From contig NC_072893.1 in the NCBI RefSeq assembly GCF_027943255.1, positions 86,683,784-86,747,783 of the forward strand: 64,000 bases of DNA, written 5' to 3'. This DNA comes from Anastrepha obliqua (lineage: Eukaryota > Arthropoda > Insecta > Diptera > Tephritidae). This document shows positions 41,291 through 52,538 of the stretch, piece by piece; the stretch's first letter is position 1, and every line of letters begins with the position of its first letter. The position numbers and the translations under genes were made by a program. Under the pieces are notes generated by a model, which did no database searches, was not told the DNA's origin, and saw only the letters and a program-made list of their open reading frames with translations.

Positions 41291-41679
41291 GCGCTGTGGC
41301 TGAAAAAATCACTTGCAAGAACCAACTCATTCAAGTCGACGCTTGAAATCTTGTGCTCATCCTTCTAAGAGTCTTTCAAGACGTTGGTTGGAAAATATGC
41401 CAAATCGGCTCATACAGCCAGCGACTACATATAGAAAAATTGTAAACCTACATAACATCCAACCAATTTCAGTGAATATGGTAAAGATGTTGAGAAGATA
41501 ATTTAAACGATATTGGAGAACTTCCACGTCCATCGATCATCCGTTATTCGTAGATTTTTTCTCTTATATGCGGTACTTTTGTTATTGTTGCAGTACATCG
41601 ATACATTCCTTGAATATTTGCTAATTTTGTACTTTGATGATTAAAAATAGTAGTTTTATCAAATAGGAGCAAGTTGGTG

Positions 41680-42152
41680 CAGGCATTTCACGAGCTAAAT
41701 TTAAATTGCCATTCTGAGCGACAGTCAGGCGGCACTCAAGGCGTTGTCATCCTTTGAAGTTAAGTCCTCATTGGTTTTTGAATGCATCGAGAAGTTGAAC
41801 TTGCTAGGAATGCACAATCGCATCTGGCTCATACGCGCCCCAGGGCACGGGGTATAACTGGGAAGAAGTATAGGGTTCATTGGCTAGAAAGACTAAGGCC
41901 TCATTATTAATAGGACACGAGCCCCTACTTGCTGTGAGCTAACACACCATCAAGGACGAACTGGAGCGTTATGGCTAAGAAACGAGAGCAAGCACCAAAT
42001 TTTACGGCTACGCCAGGTAGGAGGTTCAGGCAACTCATAAGGCTATAGCGCGAAGGCGGTTGAGACATCTCAGCCAGAAGAAAGGCACCTACGCTTAGCC
42101 AAACTCAGCTCCATCTTAATTTTCTTAAGGAAACTGGGTTTGGGTGAGGTAC
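41680..42152 (+). pseudogene. LINE RNase H domain and C-terminus
   Basis: Plus strand with frame changes: LSDSQAALKALSSFEVKSSL, VFECIEKLNLLGMHNRIWLI, APGHGG, ARKTKASLLIGHEPLLAVS, and the terminal LAKLSSILIFLRKLGLGEVL before a stop at about 42150. S-D-S-Q-A-A-L-x-A-L holds an RNase H catalytic aspartate; the PGH block is the last RNase H motif. No RT precedes it. It is distinct from the 40140-40645 copy. Confidence 0.8.
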
Positions 42153-43679
42153 TGTGACGAGTAGAGGGCACAAAATACCATGAAGTCGAAGCGCAAACCT
42201 CATTATTTTTCACATATTCTTTCAATAGATATACATAATAGCATTCTATCAGGGTATAAAGGACCAAAAAATTCTGGCCACTCTCTCCAAACATTCTCCC
42301 ACCAAAAATATCAAAAACATTTGTTTTCTAATCGAAAGATAAACAGGGAAACACCTTCATTCTTTCTTCATAAAATAAAAATGTATATACACCCACGCTT
42401 TCAAATCATTTTAAATAGTTAGCTTCCTTTCGGTGGAGAAAAGCATGCTAGAAAATAAATTAGCATCCTTGTCATTAAAACTGTCAGCACAGCTGCAAAT
42501 CTCATCAATGTTGCAACCTCCCAACCGTCACTCAAACCACAACAACGCTTCAACGCATCTTTCGATTACCAATGACTTCCTTCGCATCCTCCACACATTT
42601 TTTCGTAACAGACAACAACCCCATAAAATCTCAAATACTCGTATTTTGAAGAACATTGACATTCCAGCGTCATCCTTGCAGTAAGCGGAGGGTAGTACAC
42701 ACAGTAACGAAGTATTCGCTATAATCGAGCAAAACACCACTTTACTCACTGCCCTCTCAACTTTGCCAAACCCTTCTCGCCTCTTCATTCACTTTCATTA
42801 GTATGTCAGGCGAGCGAGTCCTTCCAACTCATTTATGAATCCTTTGTCTTTTCGCACCGCTCATACAATACACTCAGCCACGTCATGTTGGCATTTATTC
42901 ATAACCTCAGCACATACATATGTACATGCATATGTGTTAGATTCCAGCGCACATTCCTACATTACTCTTACAAGCATAGAAGTCAAATCAGTGACAACAG
43001 TTGCCGCGTCGATTTGCTGTTCAACCCAGTGTTTCAAAGTCATTCGTATCCTTTATGTGTGGCTCATTTGTCAGCCCATTCGTTTGGATAATTGTCCTGC
43101 GATAAACAAAATTAGCAGCAATAAATGCGCGAAGCACAACAACAACAAAACCAAAACAAAAACTCTCTACTGTTGTACACCAAAGCCTAATGTTTTTCTG
43201 TTAGTCGACGAAAACTATTCATTGTGGCGGCAGCTGCTTGAAGACATTCAACATTCTGGTCGCCAGCTTCTGAGCAACTACACGCAGCTTATATTGTTGA
43301 TGGCATTGTGGACGCCTCGCTGATGAGTAGCAATTATGACAAATGTGCAGCATATGCATACAAAGATATGCTATGCGCCTGAAGTGTGAATAGCAGGAGT
43401 GAGTTTGGTGACAATTTATGGCTTAATGTGTGATTGGCTTTGTCAGGCAGCTTGGTAAGCTGAGAAGGGAGTCATTAACAAAACTAATGTAGTTTTACTT
43501 ATTTTATGAGCTCAAAGGACGTGAGGTGATAAAGTAGACTCATATTTATGAGTTAAACTTCTTCGAATTTCGCGCTAAGGGCAAGAAAAATTAATGCATT
43601 AATTTGGATTAGGACGCCCGCTAATTAGACTAAAATCAAAACCATTTAAAAAAACGTTTGGGATATTAACAAATAAACA
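42153..43679. other. no gene recognised
   Basis: Balanced base composition. A 162-residue plus-strand frame (42835-43323) and others have no known domain. This may be unique host sequence. Confidence 0.4.
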
Positions 43680-43681
43680 TA

Positions 43682-44080
43682 CAAGGGTTGCTTTACGCTA
43701 TGTGTGATGAGCTGCAGTTCGATATTTTTATCGAAAAGTTTGGTATTTTGTAGCATAAACTTCCATATAATGTTTTCTTTTAGGAACTTCATTTATTCTT
43801 TTTTCAGTGAATTAAAATATTCATCTCGCCCAAAAAATTGATTTAACTCGTGGATTATCGAGACAGGAATGCATTGATTAACTTGCTTGGACTTTAGGCT
43901 TTGAAGTACCACACTTAACCACTATGAAATGCTGGTACAAAGAGTTCCCATGTGGCCGTCGATACAAGCAGGACGAATTTCATGAACACCGTCTGGAACT
44001 GGTTTTTCGGATTGTGCCAGAAACAATCGATGCTTTGCTTCTATTGATAACGCAAGAACCTCCTGTGACATACAACGTGT
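43682..44080 (+). pseudogene. mariner transposase N-terminus (KKICSRWIPHNL lineage)
   Basis: Starts after TA with CAAGGGTTGCTTTACGC, matching the end of the element at 53554-54530. The frame reads MKCWYKEFPCGRR, QDEFHEHRLELVFRIVPETI and DALLLLITQEPPVTY: the first HTH, linker, and start of the second HTH. It is cut at a TA where the next mariner begins. Confidence 0.8.
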
Positions 44081-44082
44081 GT

Positions 44083-44830
44083 TCAAAAAAAAAGGCGAAT
44101 TTTCAAATATCGCGGACTACGTACACTGACTTTCGGTCATTATTTTTGTTTATGTTGGTGCACTCGTCTCGAAGATATGTTCACGGTTTTAGTTTATTTG
44201 TGAGTGCATAAATAAAACAAGTGTTTTGCATGTTTGGCGATTTTCTGCTATCGAAAAAAATTTATCAAAGAAGTTGCATCAAATTATGGGTCGAAAATGG
44301 AATTAAGTGCACAAAAACACTTGAAATGTTGACAGTGGCACACAGTGAGAGTACTCTGAGTCAAAAAAATGTTTACCAGTGGTACAAGTTTTTCATAGAA
44401 GGTCGAGAAGACATGAATGACGACGCTCGCTCTAGACATCCCACCCCACCAACAACCGGCGAAAATGTTGCGAAAGTGAAGAAAACTGTTTTGGAGAATC
44501 GTCTAATCAGAATTCGAGAAATTGCTGAGGATGTCGGCATATTCGGCATTTCGGTTGGCTCATGATATGCAAGCATTTCGGAAATGTTGGGCATGAAGCG
44601 TGTGGCAGTGAAGTTCATTCCAAAATTGCTGAATTTCGACCAAAAACAACATCGCATGAGCATCGCTCAGTAGTTATTGAATGACGTCAACGATGATCCA
44701 GATTTGCTTAAAAAGGTCGTAACTGGAGACGAATCATGGGTATATGGTTATCACATCGAAACCAAACCCCGATCGTCCCAATGAAAGAGTCAAGAAGAGA
44801 CAAGCCTAAAACAAGCAGGCCAAGCTCTCA
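44083..44830 (+). pseudogene. mariner transposase, N-terminal half (second lineage)
   Basis: Begins in a GTGTTCAAAAAAAAAGGCG terminal repeat next to TA. Frame from 44221: LWVENGIKCTKTLEMLTVAH, SQKNVYQWYKFFIEGREDMN, ENRLIRIREIAEDVGI, then with breaks MKRVAVKFIPKLLNFDQKQH and RMSIAQ, VVTGDESWVYGYHIETKPRS. The first catalytic aspartate (TGDESW) is kept. The sequence ends soon after, at KQAGQAL. The second and third catalytic sites are missing. Confidence 0.88.
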
Positions 44831-44948
44831 GTTGATCTGTCAATATGTAACTCTTTAGACATATCATCAAGGGTTCGACATGCGTCTTCATCCAATAATT
44901 GTGCCCCTTCACGATCTTTATCACTCATGTCGAAATTGACACTTTGTA
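44831..44948 (-). pseudogene. mariner N-terminal fragment, opposite strand
   Basis: Minus strand: QLLDEDACRTLDDMSKELHI and DRSTES, the second HTH of a mariner transposase. It lies back-to-back with the previous remnant and abuts the TA of the rosa-like element. Confidence 0.65.
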
Positions 44949-46242
44949 AAGGATGGTTAAACTTCAAGGGCCGATATTGAATGTGAACCACACCTAATCG
45001 TTAAGCTTTTTTCTGCATTTCATTTAACATTTTTCAATTTGAAACTAACTAAATTTGAACCATGGAAAGATACACAATCGAGCAACGCGTTAAAGTTATT
45101 CAGACTTATTATGAAAACGGGCGTTCAAATCAAAATGCATATCGCTCCCTTCGTGATTTTCTCGGTCAATTTAATCGTCCAAATGTGCGTACAATCTGAA
45201 AAATTGTGCAAAAGTTTGAGCAAACCGGGTCTGTAGGAGATGTGAAAACACAAGTGCATGCTCGTACAGCTCGTACTGCAGAATATATTGCTGCTGTTCG
45301 CGATAGTGTAGTTGAAGAGCAGTCCACCTCAACTCGTCGTCGTGCCCAACAATTGCACCTCTCACGCTCGTCGTTGATGAAGATTATGCATAAAGACTTG
45401 CACTTACACGCTTACAAGGTGCAATTGACTCAAGAACTAAAGCCTCTTGACCATTTCAAGCGTCGTCAATGGTCAGAATGGTGACAGGAAATGGCAACAG
45501 TGAATGCAATTTTCGAAGAAAATCATCTTCAGTGATGAGGCACATTTTCACCTCAGTGGATTCGTTAATAAGCAGAATTGCCGCATTTGGGCGAATGATA
45601 ATCCAAGAGTGATTGCTGAAAAACCAATGCACCCACAAAGAGTGACTGTTTGGTGCGGTTTATGGACCGACGACATCATTGGGCCGTATTTTTTCCAAAA
45701 TGAGGCCGGTCAGACAGTTACTGTGAATAGTGTTCGCTATCGTGAGATGATAACGAACTTTTAATGGCCCGAATTGGAAGATATGGATGTGGACGATATG
45801 TGGTTTCAACAGGACGGTGCCACTTGTCACACAGCTAGCGAAACAATGGCTCTTTTACGCGAAAAATTTGTTGGCCGAATAATCTCACGTCGCGGCGATG
45901 TTAATTGGCCGCCAGGATCATGTGATTTGGACTTCTTTCTTTGGGGTTATTTGAAAGAAAAGGTGTACATCGATAAGCCAGCAACAATTAAAGAGCTAAA
46001 TGATGAGATATTTCGGCACGTTAATGCCATAGAACCTCAATTATGCCTCAGCGTCATCGAAAATTTGGACCATCGGATGGAGGTGTGCCGCCAAGGCCGC
46101 CGTGGCCATTTGCCCAATATTTTGTTCCATATGTAATTGAGCCATATCAATATTATCATAATAAAGAGAAGTGATAATATTTTCTTAAAAAAGTTGTATT
46201 TTATTTAAAATCAACACCGGCCCTTGAAACTTAACCACCCTT
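44949..46242 (+). mobile_element. rosa-like (DD41D-type) element with both ends
   Basis: 1294 bp between TA at 44947-44948 and 46243-46244. Left end AAGGATGGTTAAACTTCAAG, right end complemented AAGGGTGGTTAAGTTTCAAG; the repeats run about 35 bp. It contains a single, full-length but broken transposase gene. The most complete copy of its group in the window. Confidence 0.92.
45063..46136 (+). pseudogene. rosa-like transposase, full length with stops
   Basis: Starts ATG with MERYTIEQRVKVIQTYYENG. First HTH with FLGQFNRPNVRTI, linker, second HTH with RRRAQQLHLSRSSLMKIMHK, then KPLDHFKRRQWSEW. Catalytic core: KIIFSDEAHFHLSGFVNKQN (first aspartate), MHPQRVTVWCGLWTDDIIGP, DDMWFQQDGATCHTASETMA (second), RGDVNWPPGSCDLDFFLWGY (third), ending HLPNILFHM. 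All three aspartates are present, but the third block lacks three residues (CDL-DFFLWG), giving spacing 38 instead of 41. Stops occur near 45198, 45483 and 45761, plus one frameshift near 45500. Total about 355 residues, normal for the family. Confidence 0.92.
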
Positions 46243-46419
46243 TATATTACTAGTGCGAATACAAAAATAATATCAGCAGCGACATCTCTTTTCGAAGGCA
46301 GAAACTTATTCCCATACCCAAAATATCTGAGGGGGACTACTTTCAATGAGTTAAAATAGGAATTGATGAATAAATAAATATTTTTTGAGAAAAATTAAAA
46401 TTCACCTAATTTTTCTAAC

Positions 46420-47190
46420 ATACCTCGTATCGTGAGATAGAGACATTTTTGGGCATTGAGCATGCTTTCAATATTGCATGAATATTTGGTCGTCAAGATG
46501 ATTTGTACTCGTTGGCTACCGCATAATTTGATAATTGCCCAAAATGCACTCGTATCGATTGGTGTACGGAAATGTTGAAGAAATTCAGCCGCGGTGCTTC
46601 AAAGTGTGGCTGTGAAATCCTAATAGGTGAGGAATCTTGGATCAAAGTGTATGAGCCGTTAACATAGCAGCAATCGGCAGTATGGGAGTTCCAAGACGAG
46701 TTTGATCCGACAAAAGTGATTCTTGGAAGAAGTACCTAACGCAAAAGGTCGCCTATTTTTTGGGACAAAGTTGCAATTATACCACTAAAGAAACTTAAAG
46801 GAGTTAGTGCTGAATGGTACATAACCATTTGTTTGCCAGAAGTTTTAAAAAATAAAAAACAACCAACCGAAGACGATTCAGCCTTCAGCAAGTCAAGGTG
46901 AGCCATCACATATCGGCTCACATAAGAGAGTTTTTGAGCACTCATACGATCGAATTAATGCGTCATCCGTCTTAGAGCCCTGATTTGGCACCTAATTATT
47001 TTGTTTTTGTTCACAAACATCAAAAATAAAATGCGAGGCCAACGTTTTTCAATGTCTGAAGAATCTGTTGAGGCCTCTAAAGAGCTCATTTTGGAGGTAT
47101 TCACTTCTGAATTGCAAACATACTTCGAAAATTGGTTCAAGCAAATGCTGAGGTGAATTTACATCCATGGAGAACAGTTTGAAAAACAAA
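46420..47190 (+). pseudogene. mariner transposase remnant (ICTRWLPHNL type)
   Basis: Plus strand, many breaks: SILHEYLVVKMICTRWLPHN, LIIAQNA, EEILIGEESWIKVYEP-like segment at 46610-46650, then WYITICLPEV and RQPTEDDSA segments, HPS, SPDLAPNYFVFVHK and ARPTFFNV. The third catalytic block reads SPDLAPNYF instead of SPDLAPNDF. It is related to the 53554-54530 lineage but distinct. Confidence 0.7.
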
Positions 47191-48597
47191 AAACCATTTT
47201 CGTTATTATTTTACTGTATTTCCGTTTAAACGGTCTTTTTTGAAATTATCAATTTCCGATACTATTTCTCATTTCCTACTTTAATCTAAACCTCACTTAT
47301 GTAAGTACATCCTACCACAAAGCTATGAAATGCTTACTAAAACAGGCTGCATCCGGCCATACATTAGATTAAAGCTGGCCTAGTCGATCCAGCTGCTGGC
47401 CAAAACTATGCAAAAACCAAATTGATATGCAGCAGCTGTAGTAATTGGCTTGTATATTGAGTTTTAATGAAAGTGGCAGCAGTGGGGTGCTAAGTGGCAG
47501 CAACAACTAAAACATAAACAAAATGGGCAAATGTAAGCATACAAATACTGCTGCTACTTTATTGCGAAGGCTGTGCAACGTCAGGATATACGAAGGATTA
47601 TCACACTTGATTGGCTACCACGATATGATTATTTTGTTGTGGTGCAATGGCATCAAAGACTTAACGAAAATGGAAATGAAAATTTTGTTTAGCTTATTTT
47701 CATTACTAGGTCACAAGCGTTAAGCGGCCAAGCTGCTTATGAAAGAGTGCCAAGAAATTGTTAAGATTATCGAACGTTGAATACTCCCATAAGCCAAGAG
47801 CGTATTTAGCATGAAACCCAAACGCGTGTTGCCAATACTAAATTAGCAAGCAGGCAGGGAGATGCGTGACTACCAACGCGCATAAATTTAAGTGCTCGGC
47901 AAACATGAACTAGAGGATTTCTTGTAAACGAATTTCAAATATAGATAGCAGACAGAAGTATTCAGAAATGTCTTTAAAGGCTTTAAGATTTCGAAGAAAA
48001 ATATTTTGGTTAACTCTGCCGAATATTACATTTGTCACTAAAAGGATATGCCTGTCGGCATTACGTTATACGCACACACACATACACACTGCTACTGCTC
48101 ATAAAGGGTGCCGTTTTACCCGGAAATTAACTAATTTTGCGCTTCATTACATCAAATGTGAGCACGCAAATGTGACAAATATCAGCAATTAGCAGCGCAG
48201 AAGAAAGACCCAAGTGCTGTAGCGCGAAGAGAAGCTGTTATATTCGCATATGTAGCGGTATATGTCTACTTATATATGTACTTATATACATGTACATGTG
48301 AACATAGTTACATAATACAATTTGGTGACTTATACGGAAACGTTTTGTAAACATAAAGTAAATCTTGATGAGTTCAGTTTCAATTGGACTCATTCGCCTT
48401 GAAATTTTGTTTTGAACGAACTTTAAAATATTGGAAAAATTATTATAAATCTATAAAAATATAAAGACATATTTATAGGAATACGGGTAAAAAAAGAGGG
48501 AAACACTTGAAGGAAATAAAAAAAATCCTACAAATGTCCTCTATAAGACATTTGAAAAATATTCTTTGAAATTGTTATCTTTCAATATCCTTGAATA
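47191..48597. other. no gene recognised
   Basis: Short frames only; short ACAC tract near 48070. No element ends. Confidence 0.4.
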
Positions 48598-48695
48598 CTA
48601 GGTTGCTCAATAAGTTTTGCGGTTCGATAAGAAAAACACAATTTCATGGTTTGAAATACACTTTATTATTCAGCAAAACTTATTGAACAACCTGG
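48598..48695. mobile_element. 98-bp mariner-derived miniature element
   Basis: Ends CTAGGTTGCTCAATAAG and, inverted, CCAGGTTGTTCAATAAG, flanked by TA (48596-48597, 48696-48697). About 75 bp from the left end matches the 3' terminus of the mariner at 52539-53386, including GATAAGAAAAACA and ACTTTATTATTCAG. It is therefore two terminal repeats of that family joined by a huge internal deletion. Confidence 0.88.
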
Positions 48696-48807
48696 TATTT
48701 CAATACAGACATAAGACAGAAAAAACATAACAAATTGTAAATTTATATCTGCCTTCATGTGTGCATTAATTTTTTTTTTTTTGTGAGTTTAAAATAATTG
48801 CTGTATA

Positions 48808-49040
48808 TACACACGGCGACAAAACGATAGCATCTCAACAGTTTGACCAGTTTTGACTTTTTTTCTTTTTTTTTTAATATTCATTACTTGTTTTCAAAAT
48901 AACTGTAGCTCATTGTCTAACAAAACCATATAAATTCAATATTTAAGCTTTATACAAAAACTAGAAAATTTTACAAACTTTTCGTCACAATCCCAGAGTT
49001 TCAATTTTGGAGTTGCTGGAAAGACTCATGGATTTTTTTA
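48808..49040. repeat. possible Tc1-like element end
   Basis: CACACGGCGACAAAACGATA next to TATA resembles a Tc1-like terminal repeat. Sequence after it resembles 39050-39180. No partner repeat or transposase was found. Confidence 0.35.
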
Positions 49041-49124
49041 ATTTTTTTTTTTTTTGCTGAAGGTGTTTTATACTTTCTTCCAAATAAAAAATTAATTTTT
49101 ACATACTACATGTAATATATGTAA

Positions 49125-49276
49125 AGGGTTAGCGTGGTCGTGGTGGTCATTTGCCTGATGTTATTTTCCACTATTAACGGCATACCTTCCTCTTTATAAT
49201 GAAATAAACATCCGATCATTTATATTAAAATTAGCATTTTTCTTTCAAAATAACACTTCTTATTAAAAAACCCCTT
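49125..49276 (+). pseudogene. rosa-like element 3' end
   Basis: Frame RGRGGHLPDVIFHY then stop is the conserved C-terminus (compare RRGHLPNILFHM at 46136). It is followed by a polyadenylation-like AATAAA and a terminal repeat ending TTAAAAAACCCCTTA next to TA. Confidence 0.8.
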
Positions 49277-50139
49277 ATAACTACTATTCAAACAGAAACT
49301 TACTTGGATCGGCATTTTTTTAAATTTAATATATTTATTACCGTTTTCCTAATTTTTCAATTATTTTTCATTTATACAATATTTATTTCCTTATCCAGCC
49401 ATTATTACCAATATTTAATACCACAAATACTCCACCCACTGGAGCACTTAATGCCTTCAAGTGGCTTCTCAAATTACCACTCATATTTGGAAAAAAAAAA
49501 TCAAGTTACCCTCCTGCTGAACAAAACAATAATGAGGCCTCAGTACATGTCAATGGAATATGAAAAAAGCACAATCGGCAGTCCTTCACATCCGCTCCGT
49601 TGCATATGAATGACAAGCCGAGTGCTTCCGCTTCGTATAAAAGTGCGCATACAGAGCATTACGCCGCATGCATAGCAGTGGGCGGCACGCCAAAGCGCAA
49701 CGCAATTCAAACGCTCAAGCATCGCGAATTGCGAAACGCAAAAAGTACGCAGGCAGCCCCTTCGAGGGCCCTTGCTGCTCAGCTAAGCGTGAAACAGTAA
49801 AAAAGCGCAATGAAAAAATATTTGATTTTGCTCCTCTGATGCACACAAAGAAGTTGCAACATCTGCTGATTCGCTGAAAACATTGAAACTCAGCGAAAGC
49901 CAATTTGCGTGCTCTTTAGTGGAAAATTATAATAGAATTGTACACTTGGCGATTGTGTATAATTTACCTGGAATATACACGGAAATCAATATGGCTTTTG
50001 ATGGAAATAGTAATTAGTAAATGAAATAAATGAACTAAGAAAGTCGGTAAAATATAAGTAGAAATTGTAAAAACTTACGTGCGTAAGCAATTTATCAGTA
50101 TATATTTAACATACAAGTTGTAGTCCACTGGCGTTATAA
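49277..50139. other. no gene recognised; isolated TATA box-like site
   Basis: CGTATAAAAGTG at 49635 lies in a locally GC-richer stretch (49600-49800). A minor frame follows (49600-49800). It could be a core promoter, but there is no initiator or downstream gene I can support. Confidence 0.3.
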
Positions 50140-51100
50140 AAATGTTTTTTGATGGTGCCATCCTTTTAATGAGTTAGTGCGTTGGAAGTTAAATCCCTAT
50201 CGTGAAAGCTTGGTGACATTCGGTTCAGTGGAAGCGAAGTTATTGCGTCTAAAGTGTCAGTATGTTTGAGTCATCGGTACAAAAATGAGTTTCGAACAGA
50301 GAGCTAATATCAGATTTTGTTTTAAAATCGGTAAAACGTACACCGAAACATTTGAATTGATGAAACAAGTTTATAACGATGAAATCATCGTTGATATTCA
50401 TGGAATCGGATTTGACTATCTCCAAAACATCGATTTATCGCATTTCAACTGATCATTTGGGCTTACGAAAGGTCTGTGCACGTTTCATTTCGCACGAGTT
50501 AACTGAGGACCAAAAATTGCTCAGAATTCAACATTCGAAAGACCTCCTTAAAGAGGCGAGAAAATACGATAATTTCCTTTACGTGATGAAACGTAGTGTT
50601 TCCAACATGAACCTGAAACTAAGCATCAAAACACTGAATGGAAGATCCCAGACGAGCCACCATCCAAAAGCTCGCATTTGGGGAAGACAAAAATTAAGTC
50701 GACACTCATTTGTTTTTACGATTCCAAGGTAATTGTCCACAAGGAGTTCGTGCTAACGGACCAAACCGTCAATGCAATTTTCTATTTTGGCGTTTTGAAG
50801 CGTTTGTTGCATCTCATTCGTCGAATTCGCCCTAAATACCGCGAAGGAGGAAGCTGGCGCTTATTGCATGATAATGCATCATCTCATCGATCCACTCTTG
50901 TGACTGATTTTTTCACTAGAAATCGCATTTTAACCATCAATCACTCACCGTATTTGGCCATTAAAACAAAATTTTTTGCGTCCGTTGAGGCTATCCAAAC
51001 ATCACATGTACCAACATCCTGAAGGACATTCAGGTTAATGACCTGAAACACTCTTTCGAAAGCTTTTAGATCGCGCAAAACAGTGTATCGAGGTCAGAGG
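50140..51100 (+). pseudogene. mariner transposase, third lineage, central deletion
   Basis: N-terminus MSFEQRANIRFCFKIGKTYT then ETFELMKQVYNDE (50285-50390). Sequence jumps to the second HTH region, and after breaks reaches EPETKHQNTEWKIPDEPPSK, KSTLICFYDSKVIVHKEFVL, GGSWRLLHDNASSHRSTLVT with the second catalytic aspartate (50870), NHSPYLAIKTKF (third site destroyed: PPYSPDLAPCDF expected) and the tail ILKDIQVNDLKHSFES. Multiple stops. It ends where RT sequence begins. Confidence 0.88.
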
Positions 51101-51104
51101 GCCT

Positions 51105-52000
51105 TGAGACAGGTCTATTCTGTCCGCTAGAGGTATTCCCAGCAAAATAATTAACATTATCAAACGCATGCACGATGGGTCATTTTGCCGAGTTATGCAT
51201 GATGGACAGTTAAGCGAGTTTTTTTTGACAGTATCTGGCGTGAAACAGGATTCCGCACTCTCCTTTTACTTTTCGTAACAGCTTGGGGCATAGTTTTAGA
51301 AGCTTACAGCAGTTGTGGCATCAACTGGAAGATGACTGAAAAACTAGGTAGCTTGTCAAATGCTGACGGCATTGTTTTTTTTTTTAGTAATATCTTCATC
51401 GGAATGAATGAAAGGTTGTCAAACGTGACAACCCACTTCTTAAAGCTTGGCTTAAAACTCAATACAAAGAAGACACAATCTATGCGAATAAAAGTAAGCA
51501 GCAACACACAGTTCGAAATAATTGGAGAAACAGTGGAGAATGTAAGCAAATTTGAGTATTTGGCAGCATCTTGACCCCAGACGGTGGTACAGCTTCTGGC
51601 ATTCAGCGAAGGATATGCAAAGCGGTGAGTACGTCAGGATGTCTCGAGTGTGGTCTGATAAAGCGATTAAAAGAGGAACAAAAATGAAGATTTTTGATGT
51701 TTGAGTTAAATCAGTTCTACTCTATAGGAGCGAAACATGGCACTTGAAGAACAAATCGGCAAGCAAACTGCAGTCATGCAGTGGCAACAAACAATTTCTA
51801 ACCAACGTTTGTGGCAATCAACCAAAAAAACAAATTGAAGAGGAAATTATGCTCAGAAAGTACAAATGGATCGGACACACGCTTCGAAAAACCACTGACG
51901 AGAGAGCTCATTCAGCTTTGCAGGGAATCTACAAGGCGCTGGAAATAGGGGACGGTCTAAATTGACTTGTAAAAGGTGTATTAATAAGGATACTAAAAAA
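51105..52000 (+). pseudogene. LINE reverse transcriptase C-terminal half (WIGHTLRK type)
   Basis: Plus strand with frame changes: IINIIKRMHDGSFCRVMHDG, SGVKQDSALSF (pre-active-site), SNADGIVFFFSNI (YADD degraded to NADG), LGLKLNTKKTQSMRIKV, SKFEYLAAS, KSVLLYRSETWHLK and RKYKWIGHTLRKTTDERAHS. These are successive RT palm, thumb and C-terminal blocks. Active-site loss and breaks show a dead copy. The family resembles 59703-60375. Confidence 0.85.
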
Positions 52001-52538
52001 AATCACTCAACGACCTTAAATAAGTAGCAAGAAATTGTGATTTGTGGAAATCTTTTATAGAAAGTCTAAGTTCTAAATTTTAAATCCACATAGGAATATT
52101 GGAACATGCCAATAAGAATAATAATAACGAAATCATTGCATTCATGAAATCAAAATGCGATTGAAACATTCACAAAAAATCTACAGCTGAGAGCAAGCCG
52201 TGATCTTGGTCCATACTTAATCATATTTATTAATGGTATTGACTCCTTCTACTCATCTCAATATTTATGATATGGGGAGGATATCTAGATTTAATCTGCC
52301 AATAAAGGAATGCCTGATTCCTTTGCTCTTCAAGGAGAACTTAAAACTAATGATTGGTGCGTCGAAACCTTTCTTAATATTAACAAATGCGCATCGCATA
52401 CATAATTTTTATTTTTTCAATCTGTCAATTCATTCGTTGTTTACAAGCCATTTAGTATCGATTGAAAGCAAACGCAATTTATGAAAGAATGTTGAAAGAA
52501 TATAAGGAATTTCCGGCATTACTTAGTACAGTAGAGAG
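52001..52538. other. no gene recognised
   Basis: AT-rich gap between a LINE fragment and a mariner remnant. Confidence 0.35.

Noticed and set aside
42835..43323. 162-residue plus-strand frame
   Set aside because: No recognisable domain, mixed low-complexity residues (HNNNKTKTKT), no supporting splice or start context.
49630..49800. TATAAAAG site as a host core promoter
   Set aside because: No initiator or downstream promoter element at the right spacing and no recognisable gene after it.
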